Source of the DNA: Bacillota bacterium
GTDB taxonomy: Bacteria > Bacillota > Sulfobacillia > JAJZYS01 > JAJZLH01
Length of the DNA stretch: 64,000 bases
Direction: 5' to 3'
Assembly (NCBI GenBank): GCA_021850485.1
Contig: JAJZLY010000009.1
Location: forward strand, 39,374 to 103,373
The notes below the pieces were generated by a model, which had not been told where the DNA came from, searched no databases, and worked only from the letters and a program-made list of their open reading frames with translations. Shown in pieces: positions 25,628-34,181 of the stretch. The number at the start of each line of letters is the position of its first letter. Within the stretch, counting starts at the first letter, position 1. The translations under genes were made by a program, and so were the position numbers.

Positions 25628-26434
25628 GTGCCCAGTCTGAAACCGCCTCGAATCAGGGTCCGCAGTTATACCGTCTATTACGGGTATGGCCCCCTGCAAG
25701 GGATCGATCAATACGAGCTCGCCATCTTGGAACCAGCCGGCTGGCGGGCAGCGGACATCGCCCATTTGAAGGCAAGAGGCGTCAAGGTTTTGGCCTATGT
25801 CGGCGCCATGGAAGCCGCGCCGCACGTGGTGGAAAAGGTGCGTCTGCAGAACCGTGACTTGCTCAGAGTTGAAGGCAAGGCCTGGCTTCGTGAAGAGTTT
25901 GGAACTTATGTCGTGGATCCGCGCTCAACGCTTTGGAAGCGCCATCTGCTGGAGCAGTTGACAGAGCTGTCCCGTGCCGGATGGGACGGAGTTTTCCTGG
26001 ACAGCCTAGGCGACGTCGAAGACCCGGTGGTGGCGCCAGATACGGGTTGGCTGCTCTCTGCCACCGCTGAATTGGTCCGGCTGGCACGCAGTGTGTTCCC
26101 AGATAAGTTAGTGGTGATGAACAACGGCCTATGGCTGCTGTTGCCGCTCGTGGCCAACTATCTGGACGGAGTCTGCTGGGAAGGAACCTTGTCCGAAGAC
26201 GAGCTGAAGGCGCCGTGGGCCCAACTGACATTGGATACCTTGTTGCAGTACGCCAATACCCAGGGTCTGATGCCGATGCTCCTGTCCTTGGTCGAACCGG
26301 GGGCGACGTCTGATCGACAACTCGACTACTTGCGCCAGTTGGCCCGCAAGTTCGGGTTTTTGCACTATGCCGCTCCCTGCGACTATGCCCAGGGCATTCG
26401 CACCGTGGACGGGGACATTGTTCGCGGCCGCTGA
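25628..26434 (+). CDS. GH114/TM1410-like glycoside hydrolase, PelA-hydrolase-type
   Basis: 268 residues from GTG 25628, after a GGGGAGGATCGAG leader. The fold markers are YYGYGPLQGIDQYELAILEP at the N-terminus, GVKVLAYVGAME, the catalytic-Asp region WDGVFLDSLGD and a later CWEGTLSED. This matches the GH114/DUF297 endo-alpha-1,4-polygalactosaminidase group, the same fold as the hydrolase domain of PelA. No signal peptide is visible, so its location is puzzling. In a Pel-like locus it would trim the polymer. Confidence 0.75.
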   Translation: MPSLKPPRIRVRSYTVYYGYGPLQGIDQYELAILEPAGWRAADIAHLKARGVKVLAYVGAMEAAPHVVEKVRLQNRDLLRVEGKAWLREEFGTYVVDPRSTLWKRHLLEQLTELSRAGWDGVFLDSLGDVEDPVVAPDTGWLLSATAELVRLARSVFPDKLVVMNNGLWLLLPLVANYLDGVCWEGTLSEDELKAPWAQLTLDTLLQYANTQGLMPMLLSLVEPGATSDRQLDYLRQLARKFGFLHYAAPCDYAQGIRTVDGDIVRGR

Positions 26435-26435
26435 T

Positions 26436-27248
26436 GTGGCCGACGCCCAAGCGCGCACCGGGCGGCCGACCACGGTTGCCCTGGTACCGGTATACAACGA
26501 GCAGGCGACGGTGGTGGCCGTCTTGGGCGGTGTAGCCAATTGGGTCGATCGGATCATCGCCGTCGACGATGGGTCGAGCGATGGATCGGCGACGAGCCTT
26601 GACCACTGGGCGAGTGGAGGGCCGGGGCGGACGGTACTGCACCACCCGCGCAATCGCGGCATGTCCCAGGCGTTGCTCAGCGGCTTTTCATATCTGGTGC
26701 TGGCGCTGCGCGATGGCTACCTGAAGCCTGATGATCTCCTGATCATGATTGATGCCGATGGCCAGCACCTGCCCGAGGAGATTCCGCGACTGGTGAAACG
26801 GCTGACAGACCATGATTTGGACGTCGTGCTGGGGCGGCGCGGCCTGAGCGGTTATCCGTTTGGCAAGCGTTTTGGCAACCGTGCCCTATCTTGGTGGGCG
26901 TCGTTGCTTGGTGGCCAGCCGTACGAGGATGCCGAGAGCGGTTTTCGGGTGATGCGGCTGGAGATAGTCCGTCGCCTATTGCCTTACTTCACGGCGCTGG
27001 CCTACGGCTGTGCGCAAGAGTTGGCGGTTCTGACCGCTCGCCAGGGGGCCAGGGTCGACAACACGGAGCCGGTGACCATCCGCTACTACCGCAAAGGGGT
27101 GAGACACCGCGATGGCATCACCAACGCGGTGATGGCGGTGGTGGCCTTTGCTCGCTCCTTTACCCGGCCCCGCCTAGATGCAGTGGCCAGGGCCAACGCT
27201 GCGCTGCGCGATGTCCGTGTCGTCGGAGGCTGGGCAAGCGGACGATGA
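26436..27248 (+). CDS. GT2 family glycosyltransferase (dolichyl-phosphate mannosyltransferase-like)
   Basis: About 270 residues. The GT2 signatures VALVPVYNEQATVV, IIAVDDGSSDGS, LLIMIDADGQHLPEEI and the acceptor region DAESGFRVMR are all present, as in polyprenyl-phosphate sugar transferases. No membrane anchor is obvious. The first start after the previous stop is GTG 26436, overlapping it closely; a longer shadow from 26367 would overlap the hydrolase. It probably makes a lipid-linked sugar, perhaps the donor for the neighbouring GT-C-like proteins (inference). Confidence 0.8.
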   Translation: MADAQARTGRPTTVALVPVYNEQATVVAVLGGVANWVDRIIAVDDGSSDGSATSLDHWASGGPGRTVLHHPRNRGMSQALLSGFSYLVLALRDGYLKPDDLLIMIDADGQHLPEEIPRLVKRLTDHDLDVVLGRRGLSGYPFGKRFGNRALSWWASLLGGQPYEDAESGFRVMRLEIVRRLLPYFTALAYGCAQELAVLTARQGARVDNTEPVTIRYYRKGVRHRDGITNAVMAVVAFARSFTRPRLDAVARANAALRDVRVVGGWASGR

Positions 27249-28396
27249 AGGTATTAGTCACAGATGGGCAACTGCGCAAGAGTCTGGCGGTCGTGCGTAG
27301 CCTGGGAGCTACTGGCCACGAAGTGTGGGTGGCCGAAGACACACCGATTGCGCTGGCCCGTTTCTCCAAATGGGCAGCCGGCGCCCTGCGCTCGCCAGCT
27401 CTCGGCGACCCACAGCGCTTCTCGAAATGGCTCCAGCGTACGATCATCGAGCAAAAGATCGACCTACTGATGCCGATGGATGACGAGAGCACCGAGGCCG
27501 CCATCATGCTGGGAGGCCGGGCGGCGGCTCGAACACTGCTCCCCGAGAGCGACCAGTTTCAGATCTTTCGGGACAAGGGGCAGACCATGGCTCTGGCGCT
27601 ACAATTGGGTATCGACGTTCCAGGAAGCCGCCTGGTCGACACGGACCAGGACCTAGACCAAGCCGTACAGCAGTGGCCCGATGGTTTCATTCTGCGGCCG
27701 CGCCAAGGCGGCGGCGGTCGCGGCGTCAGCTTGGTCCGCACACGCGCCGAGGCAGCGGGCGTACGCCAGCGCTGGGCAACCTCCGGCGGCGGCATGATCG
27801 CCCAAGAATGGATCCAGGTCGCCACCAAGTGGGACGTGGGGCTACTCTACGGTTACGATGGCGAGCTCTTGGCTAGCTTCGTCCAACAGGAACTGCGCTG
27901 GTTCCCAGAGCCATACGGAGCGAGTACCGTTCAGGTCAGTGCGATTCGCCCAGACTTGGTCGAGATCGCCCGCAAGCTGGTGGAAACTGTTGGCTGGCGT
28001 GGCCCGGTGGAGGTGGAGTTTTTGGCCGAAGCGGAGGGTGGGCGGGTAGTACTGGCCGAGGTCAATCCGCGTTACTGGAACTCCTTGGCTGTCGCGGTCG
28101 CGGCTGGAGTGGACTTTCCCTTGCTGCAGGCGGCCGCGATGAATGGAGCCCCCCCGCTATCGCCACCCGCCTATGATGCCGGCGTTGGCTGCCGCTGGTC
28201 GATGCCCGCAGATGCCCTGCACTGGTGGTCGCACCCCGGACGCTGGTTCGGCCAGCGCAGGCTACCGGGCACCGTCCAGACGCTGACCGATGACATCTGG
28301 TCGGCAGACGATGTCGGTCCGACCGTGGCCTTCCCCCTGATTGCTGCGTCCTTGGCGCTCAGACCCCAGATGTGGCGGATGCTGTTTCGATGGTGA
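27245..28396 (+). CDS. ATP-grasp domain enzyme
   Basis: 383 residues. It opens with MKVLVTDGQLRKSLAVVRSL, a pre-ATP-grasp fold, followed by PMDDESTEAAIML, a Gly-rich phosphate loop RPRQGGGGRGVSLV and VEFLAEAEGGRVVLAEVNPRYWNS with the Mg-binding Glu and Asn residues. Such proteins often form amide or peptide-like bonds in polysaccharide and capsule loci. The ATG overlaps the GT2 stop by four bases. The substrates are unknown. Confidence 0.78.
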   Translation: MKVLVTDGQLRKSLAVVRSLGATGHEVWVAEDTPIALARFSKWAAGALRSPALGDPQRFSKWLQRTIIEQKIDLLMPMDDESTEAAIMLGGRAAARTLLPESDQFQIFRDKGQTMALALQLGIDVPGSRLVDTDQDLDQAVQQWPDGFILRPRQGGGGRGVSLVRTRAEAAGVRQRWATSGGGMIAQEWIQVATKWDVGLLYGYDGELLASFVQQELRWFPEPYGASTVQVSAIRPDLVEIARKLVETVGWRGPVEVEFLAEAEGGRVVLAEVNPRYWNSLAVAVAAGVDFPLLQAAAMNGAPPLSPPAYDAGVGCRWSMPADALHWWSHPGRWFGQRRLPGTVQTLTDDIWSADDVGPTVAFPLIAASLALRPQMWRMLFRW

Positions 28397-29271
28397 ACGC
28401 TCATATCTTGAGTGTGGACGTCGAGCGCTGGTCAGATGCCACCTTGCTGGCTGGCCAGGTGCAGCGCGATGTTGGCCAGCCCTTGGTTAGGGCGCAGACC
28501 GAGCGGGTACTCCGCATTCTCGCTCAGGCTTCGGTGCGGGCCACGTTTTTTGTGCTCGGTGAGGTGGCCCGCGACAATCCAGGCTTAGTTCAGGAGATCG
28601 CCGATCACGGCCACGAGATCGGGTGTCATGGCTGGACCCACGATCTGCTGGCCGATCTAGGGCGTGAGCGCCTGGAACACGACCTGAGCCGGGCCAGGAG
28701 GTTGCTGCAAGAGCTCTCGGGGCAGCCTGTCGCCGCCTTCAGGGCACCGACTTGGTCCCTGGACCGGCAGGCCCCCTGGGCTGCAGCGGTGATTCGTCAG
28801 ACGGGATTCACTGTCGACATGAGCATCTTTGATGGCCGGCACGGCCCCTATGGCGAGCCGATCTCGATCGGTCGCCCTTTTCGTCTCGCCACCTCAGGTG
28901 GGGATCTGTGGGAATTTCCCACCTCCGTTCGTTCATGGTCCGGTTTGCGTGTTGGCGGCGGCTTTTACTGGCGAGTGCTGCCGCGGAGATGGGTGGCGGC
29001 TTCGTATGCTGCCAAGGCACATCCGGCGGTAGGTTATCTCCATCCCTGGGAAGTCGGGCGCGTGGATTGGCAGTTTCCAGAGGCCGTACCAGCCGGAGTC
29101 CGCTTTACGATGACGGCGGGTGTCGACGCTTTCGAGGAGAAACTTGGCTGGCTGTTGTCGGTCATCCCCTGGCAGAGGTCCTGCGACGTGGTGGAAAGTG
29201 AGGTGGTCGAGCAGTGGCCGCGGTTGTCGCTCTCGGCCAGCGGGCTCAAAGTGGTCGAAGAGGGTGAGTGA
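28390..29271 (+). CDS. polysaccharide deacetylase (CE4-like, exopolysaccharide-locus type)
   Basis: About 293 residues. SVDVERWSD at the start gives the metal-binding Asp, ATFFVLGEVA follows, HEIGCHGWTHDL gives the metal His residues, FRAPTWSLD the catalytic Arg region, and YLHPWEVG a late conserved stretch. This is the NodB-type deacetylase group found in exopolysaccharide clusters. No signal peptide is apparent, so it may act on cytosolic or membrane-linked intermediates. ATG 28390 overlaps the ATP-grasp stop. PelA of Gram-negatives combines hydrolase and deacetylase; here these activities are in separate genes. Confidence 0.83.
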   Translation: MVNAHILSVDVERWSDATLLAGQVQRDVGQPLVRAQTERVLRILAQASVRATFFVLGEVARDNPGLVQEIADHGHEIGCHGWTHDLLADLGRERLEHDLSRARRLLQELSGQPVAAFRAPTWSLDRQAPWAAAVIRQTGFTVDMSIFDGRHGPYGEPISIGRPFRLATSGGDLWEFPTSVRSWSGLRVGGGFYWRVLPRRWVAASYAAKAHPAVGYLHPWEVGRVDWQFPEAVPAGVRFTMTAGVDAFEEKLGWLLSVIPWQRSCDVVESEVVEQWPRLSLSASGLKVVEEGE

Positions 29272-30090
29272 ATGGATCTCTATGGCGTGATTGGTTACCC
29301 GATTGGCCACTCTCTGTCTCCGCAAATTCATCAGCGAGCCTTCCAGCGAGCTGGACGGCCCGCACTATACGTCGGCGTGGCTGTTCGGCCCGAAGCGCTG
29401 GCGGGCGCCTTGGAGCGGATGTGGGATGAGCCCTGGCAGGGCTTCAACGTGACCGTCCCGCACAAGGAGTCGGTGGTCTCCCTGCTGGCGGGGCTCACAG
29501 ACCAAGCCCGCCAGGTGGGCGCGGTCAACGCCGTGGTCCGAGGCGCAGCAGGCTGGTACGGCGCGAATACAGACCTGGCTGGATTTGTGGCCACATTGCC
29601 GGCCCAGCCGCAACGGGCACTGGTGCTCGGCGCTGGCGGTGCCGCCCGGGCCGTTGTCACCGGCTTGCAAAGCCTCGGCACCAGCGTCAGCTGCAGCACG
29701 AGAAATGCTGCCAGGTTGGCCCGGCTGGTCGAACAGACGGGCGTCCGGGCCATCAGCTGGGAGCACCGCCACCGCCTGCTGGGTGACATTGACTTGCTGG
29801 TCAACGCCACCCCCCTTGGGCAGACGCCAGACACTCAGACCATGCCGCTGGATCAGCTCGAGGGCCTGGGTACCGACGCCTGGGTTTATGACTTGGTCTA
29901 CCGCCCGTGCCCGACCCGACTGCTCCAAGAGGCGCAGGCCCTAGGCTGCCGGACCGTGTCCGGTGTGGCCATGTTGGCGGCCCAAGCTGCACTCACCTGG
30001 GAGTTGTGGTTCGGTCAGCATGGACCTGAACGCGAGTTTCTCGCCCACCTGCACGAACTGGTGCAGGAGGAGACCGAGAACACGCCGTGA
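29272..30090 (+). CDS. aroE: shikimate dehydrogenase
   Basis: 272 residues. The substrate site GVIGYPIGHSLSPQIHQ is at the N-terminus and FNVTVPHKESV contains the catalytic Lys. The NADP-binding GAGGAARAVVTGL follows, then DLLVNATPLG and VYDLVYRPCPTRLL. It reduces 3-dehydroshikimate with NADPH. It begins right after the deacetylase stop, so the polysaccharide genes and the shikimate genes are in one transcriptional run. Its stop overlaps the GTG of the prepilin peptidase. Confidence 0.93.
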   Translation: MDLYGVIGYPIGHSLSPQIHQRAFQRAGRPALYVGVAVRPEALAGALERMWDEPWQGFNVTVPHKESVVSLLAGLTDQARQVGAVNAVVRGAAGWYGANTDLAGFVATLPAQPQRALVLGAGGAARAVVTGLQSLGTSVSCSTRNAARLARLVEQTGVRAISWEHRHRLLGDIDLLVNATPLGQTPDTQTMPLDQLEGLGTDAWVYDLVYRPCPTRLLQEAQALGCRTVSGVAMLAAQAALTWELWFGQHGPEREFLAHLHELVQEETENTP

Positions 30091-30821
30091 GTATTGTTGT
30101 GTTGTTTCTCTGTGGACTGGGCTTGGGTCTCGTGCTGGCGGTCGCCAGCCGGCGATGGCTCGATCCGACGGTCAGTCAGCCGTGGGTCAGACATTGTGCA
30201 GGCTGCCAAAGCCGGCTCCCTGCCTGGGCTTGGCTGGGCATACCCGGGGCCCGATGCCCCCACTGCCAGACTGCGCCCCCGTGGCGGGAGCGCCTGATGT
30301 CGCTCCTAGGGGGCGCCCTGGCGGCAACGGGCGGATGGCTGTTTGCGGACTGGCGGCAGGCGGTGCCTGCGGCGCTTTTTTTGCTGGTGCTGGGACTCGT
30401 CACTTGGACGGACTTAGAAGCCCGCCTGGTGCCGGACCGGATGCTCCTGGTGGCGGCCGCAGGTGCCGTGTTGATCGCCGTGGCGTGGCCACCCGCACCG
30501 TGGCAGTCAGCGCTATTCGGAGCGCTGGTGCTGGGTGGCGTTGCCCTATTACTGGCCATCTTCAGCAAAGGGGGGCTGGGCGGTGGGGACGTCAAACTGG
30601 CGGCAGTAATCGGATTGTTCCTGGGGCCGACCGCCGGGGCCTTTGCCCTGCTCGGCGCCTTCATCGCAGCTGGCTTATGGGCGAGCGCAATGCTGATCAG
30701 CCGAAGGCGGAGGGCTCATGACAGTATGGCTCTCGCTCCCTATTTGGCCGTTGCAGCAGCGGTGGTGCTCAGTCTGCGACTGGTCGGGATGCCGTTTTGG
30801 GGCGGGCCCGGCGCGCCCTAG
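30087..30821 (+). CDS. type IV prepilin peptidase / leader peptidase (bifunctional, Cys-containing)
   Basis: 244 residues and about seven hydrophobic segments. The N-terminal methylase-associated domain keeps the zinc-ligand pairs CAGCQ and CPHCQ. The aspartate protease residues are in TWTDLEARLVPD and GGGDVKL. It processes prepilins at the membrane and may also methylate them. The Flp pilin 5 kb downstream is its obvious substrate, although Tad systems usually have their own short peptidase (absent here). GTG 30087 overlaps aroE. Confidence 0.88.
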   Translation: MSIVVLFLCGLGLGLVLAVASRRWLDPTVSQPWVRHCAGCQSRLPAWAWLGIPGARCPHCQTAPPWRERLMSLLGGALAATGGWLFADWRQAVPAALFLLVLGLVTWTDLEARLVPDRMLLVAAAGAVLIAVAWPPAPWQSALFGALVLGGVALLLAIFSKGGLGGGDVKLAAVIGLFLGPTAGAFALLGAFIAAGLWASAMLISRRRRAHDSMALAPYLAVAAAVVLSLRLVGMPFWGGPGAP

Positions 30822-30962
30822 AAGCCCAGGTCCTCGCGACCAACCAGAGTGGTGGCAAGACGCAGCGTCAGGGGGCGCTAGGAGCCGAGGGGCGAAGAGC
30901 AGGTGTAGGTCAGTTTCCTAGTGGGCCCTGAAGGTCGGGAACTGAGTGAGGGGGGGCATATG

Positions 30963-32915
30963 ATGGCGCTGCCGCTCGTGCTGATGGTGGAGACTGTGAC
31001 TAGCATGATCGCGGTCGGCGCGTTGGTGCTGATCTGGTGGCCGACCTACGCACTGGTGCAGTTTTCGGAAATGGATGGCATCGACAGACTGGCGTCCAAT
31101 GCGACGCGCATGGTCTTGTTCTTGATCGTGATCGGCTACTTGCTTACCGCCATCCAGATCTTGAGCTGGATGTCCCTGGCTGCAGCCTTGATCCTGCTCC
31201 GGCTCGGGGTGCCACGACCTGACGCCAGCACCGAGAGAGGCGATACAAACACGCCAATCAGCCGGCGCCTGATGGTCGAGTTAAACGAGTTAGTGGCCCT
31301 GCCGACTCGCCTCTGGGCGAAGGGGCCTAGGCGGGGCACTGAGGTGGGGCACCAGGGACGAGGGCGATGGTCTTGGTATGGCGTGGCGGCGACTGCCGGC
31401 ACGACGGCGGTGGTTGCGGTAGCGACCTGGATGCGCTTTTGGCAGAATTGGGTGCACGCGGCGCTGCCGTACTCAGACGCCTATGTGCTACTGGCCTGGA
31501 TGAAAGATATTCAACTGGGTCGCCTGTTCCCGGACGGCATCTATCCCAAGGCGTACATGCTGGTAATGGCGGAATGGAGTCAGCTGGGCGGGACAAATCC
31601 GGTTGTACTCGAGAAGTTTTTCGGGCCTGCGGTGGGCGTGGCGATGGTGCTGACGGCTGGGTATACGGCCTATCGGTTCTCCGGTAAGGTGGCGCCTGGC
31701 ATTATCGCCATGCTCTGCTATGGCAGCCTCACGTTTCTGTTTCCCTACACGGTAGACCGCCAGGCAGCCTCCTTAGCTCAAGAGTTCGGCAGCGTCTTCG
31801 CCCTGCCCACGGCCTACTTCGTCTATCAGTCCTGGATCCAGCCAACACAGCGAGGCTGGCGGTGGACGGCGATCTCGCTGTTGGCAGTGGCAGGACTGGT
31901 GCATCCGATACCGCTGCTCAACGCCTCGATCGCGGCGGTGGCCGCAACGCTGGGTGGCTGGATGGCAGCCGGGATCGACCGTCGGCTTCTGGGCTGGTAC
32001 TTGAAATGGATTCCCCTGACCGCGCTGCTGGTGGCCCTGCCAATCGTCTTGCCGCGGGCGCTGGGCATTCCCCTGTACGGCTCGTCGGCGGCTTTTTTGG
32101 TCAGCAACGCGGCTGGACCTGCCCCACCGCTCAACGCGGTCGCCGCCGTGGCTGCAGGCGCCTGTGTCACTCTCTTCTTGCTCCACCTGCTGCGTCGGCG
32201 GGACGGCACCGTGATCACGGTGCCCCTGGTGGTGCTGATCGCCCTGGCCGGCGCCCTGCTCGTCCAGCAGCTGCCCCGCCTAGGACTGAAGTCGGCGCTA
32301 CTCAGCCAGCGCAGCGGCAACTTCGTGGCCTTCACTGAAGCACTCGGACTGGCGATGGCCTGGTGGCTCTTGGAGGAGATAGTCGCCTGGGTCACGTCCA
32401 ACAGACCAGCCGCCTGGATCTCTTTGGTGTTGGCTATCGCCGTTTCGATTGGGGCGTGGAGGACATTCCCGCCGCGCCCGCTGACGCCGTACGCGATGAC
32501 GTCTGACGCCTTCGTTGCTGCCTATGTGGACATCGCGACAAGCCAGCCGGCCAACAGCTGGCTTGCGGTTTCCAACGATCTAGGCTATTCGTTTGCCCTC
32601 GGCCAGGGCTTTCAGATCGACGCGCCGTTGTTCGTCAGTCACGTGCCGCCGACGATTTCCGGGACCTGGCCCCGCTATGCGCCGGGCGGCGGGGCACCGT
32701 CGTATCCGATCGGTCAGCGTGAGATCTTTTTGTTCGTGAATCACCGCTACCACGTGGCTGACTTGGGTACAGCCGGCCTCGCCTATGCGCGAGCCGACCG
32801 TCAAGATACGATTTTGGTAGAGGGCTGGCTCAAGGCCTGGGAGGCGCACCATGCTGCCCCCAAGGTCTTCTTCTCCAGCCCCCAGCTCACGGTCTACGAG
32901 TTGCAGGAGGGCTAG
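30963..32915 (+). CDS. large GT-C-like polytopic membrane protein, paralogue C
   Basis: About 650 residues, strongly similar to paralogue A at 19984 over the whole length: both have IWWPTYAL, IDRLA, YSDAYV...WMK, GIYP, and the stretch LPTAYFVYQSW. Short DNA blocks encoding that stretch are identical in both genes, so duplication or gene conversion is fairly recent. ATG 30963 matches the paralogue start (MALPL); a preceding ATG and a longer GTG frame are less likely. It is separated from the polysaccharide block by aroE and the prepilin peptidase. The function is unknown. Confidence 0.68.
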   Translation: MALPLVLMVETVTSMIAVGALVLIWWPTYALVQFSEMDGIDRLASNATRMVLFLIVIGYLLTAIQILSWMSLAAALILLRLGVPRPDASTERGDTNTPISRRLMVELNELVALPTRLWAKGPRRGTEVGHQGRGRWSWYGVAATAGTTAVVAVATWMRFWQNWVHAALPYSDAYVLLAWMKDIQLGRLFPDGIYPKAYMLVMAEWSQLGGTNPVVLEKFFGPAVGVAMVLTAGYTAYRFSGKVAPGIIAMLCYGSLTFLFPYTVDRQAASLAQEFGSVFALPTAYFVYQSWIQPTQRGWRWTAISLLAVAGLVHPIPLLNASIAAVAATLGGWMAAGIDRRLLGWYLKWIPLTALLVALPIVLPRALGIPLYGSSAAFLVSNAAGPAPPLNAVAAVAAGACVTLFLLHLLRRRDGTVITVPLVVLIALAGALLVQQLPRLGLKSALLSQRSGNFVAFTEALGLAMAWWLLEEIVAWVTSNRPAAWISLVLAIAVSIGAWRTFPPRPLTPYAMTSDAFVAAYVDIATSQPANSWLAVSNDLGYSFALGQGFQIDAPLFVSHVPPTISGTWPRYAPGGGAPSYPIGQREIFLFVNHRYHVADLGTAGLAYARADRQDTILVEGWLKAWEAHHAAPKVFFSSPQLTVYELQEG

Positions 32916-33032
32916 GCGAAGGCGCCGGGTAGACCGCCCAGGCGGTCATGTCCTGCCAGGAAGTGCGCTGGCGATGAGGAACATAGTGCACGACCGGAGT
33001 GAGCAGAGGACGCACAGGGAGACAGAGCAAAC

Positions 33033-34181
33033 ATGATCCGGATCCTGACTGCGGGCGAGTCCCATGGCCCAGCACTGGTGGGCATCTTGGAGGGCATGCC
33101 GGCTGGTGTGAAGATCGCTCAGCGGGCGATCGACAAAGATCTTTCCCGACGCCAGATGGGATATGGCCGCGGTGGCCGCATGCAGATTGAGCGCGACCGG
33201 GCACAGATCTTATCGGGCGTCCGCTTCGGCGAGGCGATCGGCTCTCCGATCGCCCTCTTGATCACGAATCGCGATTTTGCTCACTGGCAAGACCGGATGG
33301 CCAATTCCGGACCACCAACTGGGCCAGCCGTGACCAGACCGCGCCCTGGGCACGCCGATCTGGCCGGAGCACTCAAGTACGGCCGCACGGACGCCCGCGA
33401 CATTCTGGAGCGGGCATCGGCTCGAGAGACGGCGATGCGGGTGGCCTTAGGCGCACTGGCCAAGACGCTGCTGGCCACCTGTGGCATCCAGGTGCTCTCG
33501 CACGTGACCGCTCTGGGTGGCGTACAGGCGGACGTGGGCGTACTCACACCGGCGGATTTGGCCAGAATCGATCGTTCTCCGGTGCGGACGGCTGACCCCC
33601 AGGCGGAAGTCGCCATGATCGCAGCCATTGATCGGGCCAAGGAGGCCGGAGATACCCTGGGCGGGATGGTCGAGGTGGTGGCCTTCGGGGTACCAGTGGG
33701 CCTTGGCTCCCACGCCCAGTACGATCGACGGCTGGATGCGGCTGTAGCCGGTGCGATGGTTTCCATCCCTGCGATCAAGGGAGCGGAGGTCGGCGACGCC
33801 TGGTGGTCGGCCGATCAGGTCGGTTCGATGGTGCACGACCCGATCGGATTCACACCCGGCGAGGGATTCACCCGCCCCACCAATCGGGCGGGCGGGATCG
33901 AAGGCGGGATGTCCAACGGCCAGCCGATCCGGGTGCGAATTGCGATGAAGCCCCTGTCCAGCCTGCGCCGGCCGCTGGCCAGCACTGACCTGATCACGCA
34001 TAAGCCGTTTGACGCCCAAGTTGAGCGCTCCGACGTGGTCGCCCTACCAGCTGCCGGTGTGGTGGCAGAAGCGGTGCTGGCGCTGGTTTTGGCCAGCGCA
34101 CTCACTGAGAAGTTCGGTGCCGATACCCTGACTGAGCTGAAACGGGCCAAACGGGCCTACGAAAGGCGGCTACCACGTTGA
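33033..34181 (+). CDS. aroC: chorismate synthase
   Basis: 382 residues, typical length. The signature GESHGPALVGILEGMPAG is at the N-terminus, then RRQMGYGRGGRM with FMN/EPSP contacts, RPRPGHADLAGALKYG, and RASARETAMRVALG. GGIEGGMSNGQPI lies in the second half. It converts EPSP to chorismate with reduced FMN. Its end overlaps the aroK-aroB fusion by four bases. A 117-base gap before it could carry a promoter. Confidence 0.95.
   Translation: MIRILTAGESHGPALVGILEGMPAGVKIAQRAIDKDLSRRQMGYGRGGRMQIERDRAQILSGVRFGEAIGSPIALLITNRDFAHWQDRMANSGPPTGPAVTRPRPGHADLAGALKYGRTDARDILERASARETAMRVALGALAKTLLATCGIQVLSHVTALGGVQADVGVLTPADLARIDRSPVRTADPQAEVAMIAAIDRAKEAGDTLGGMVEVVAFGVPVGLGSHAQYDRRLDAAVAGAMVSIPAIKGAEVGDAWWSADQVGSMVHDPIGFTPGEGFTRPTNRAGGIEGGMSNGQPIRVRIAMKPLSSLRRPLASTDLITHKPFDAQVERSDVVALPAAGVVAEAVLALVLASALTEKFGADTLTELKRAKRAYERRLPR

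Noticed and set aside
26891..27244. Extension of the ATP-grasp protein upstream to 501 residues
   Set aside because: It runs antiparallel in sense to the GT2 coding frame with no homology; MKVLVTDG at 27245 is the natural domain start.
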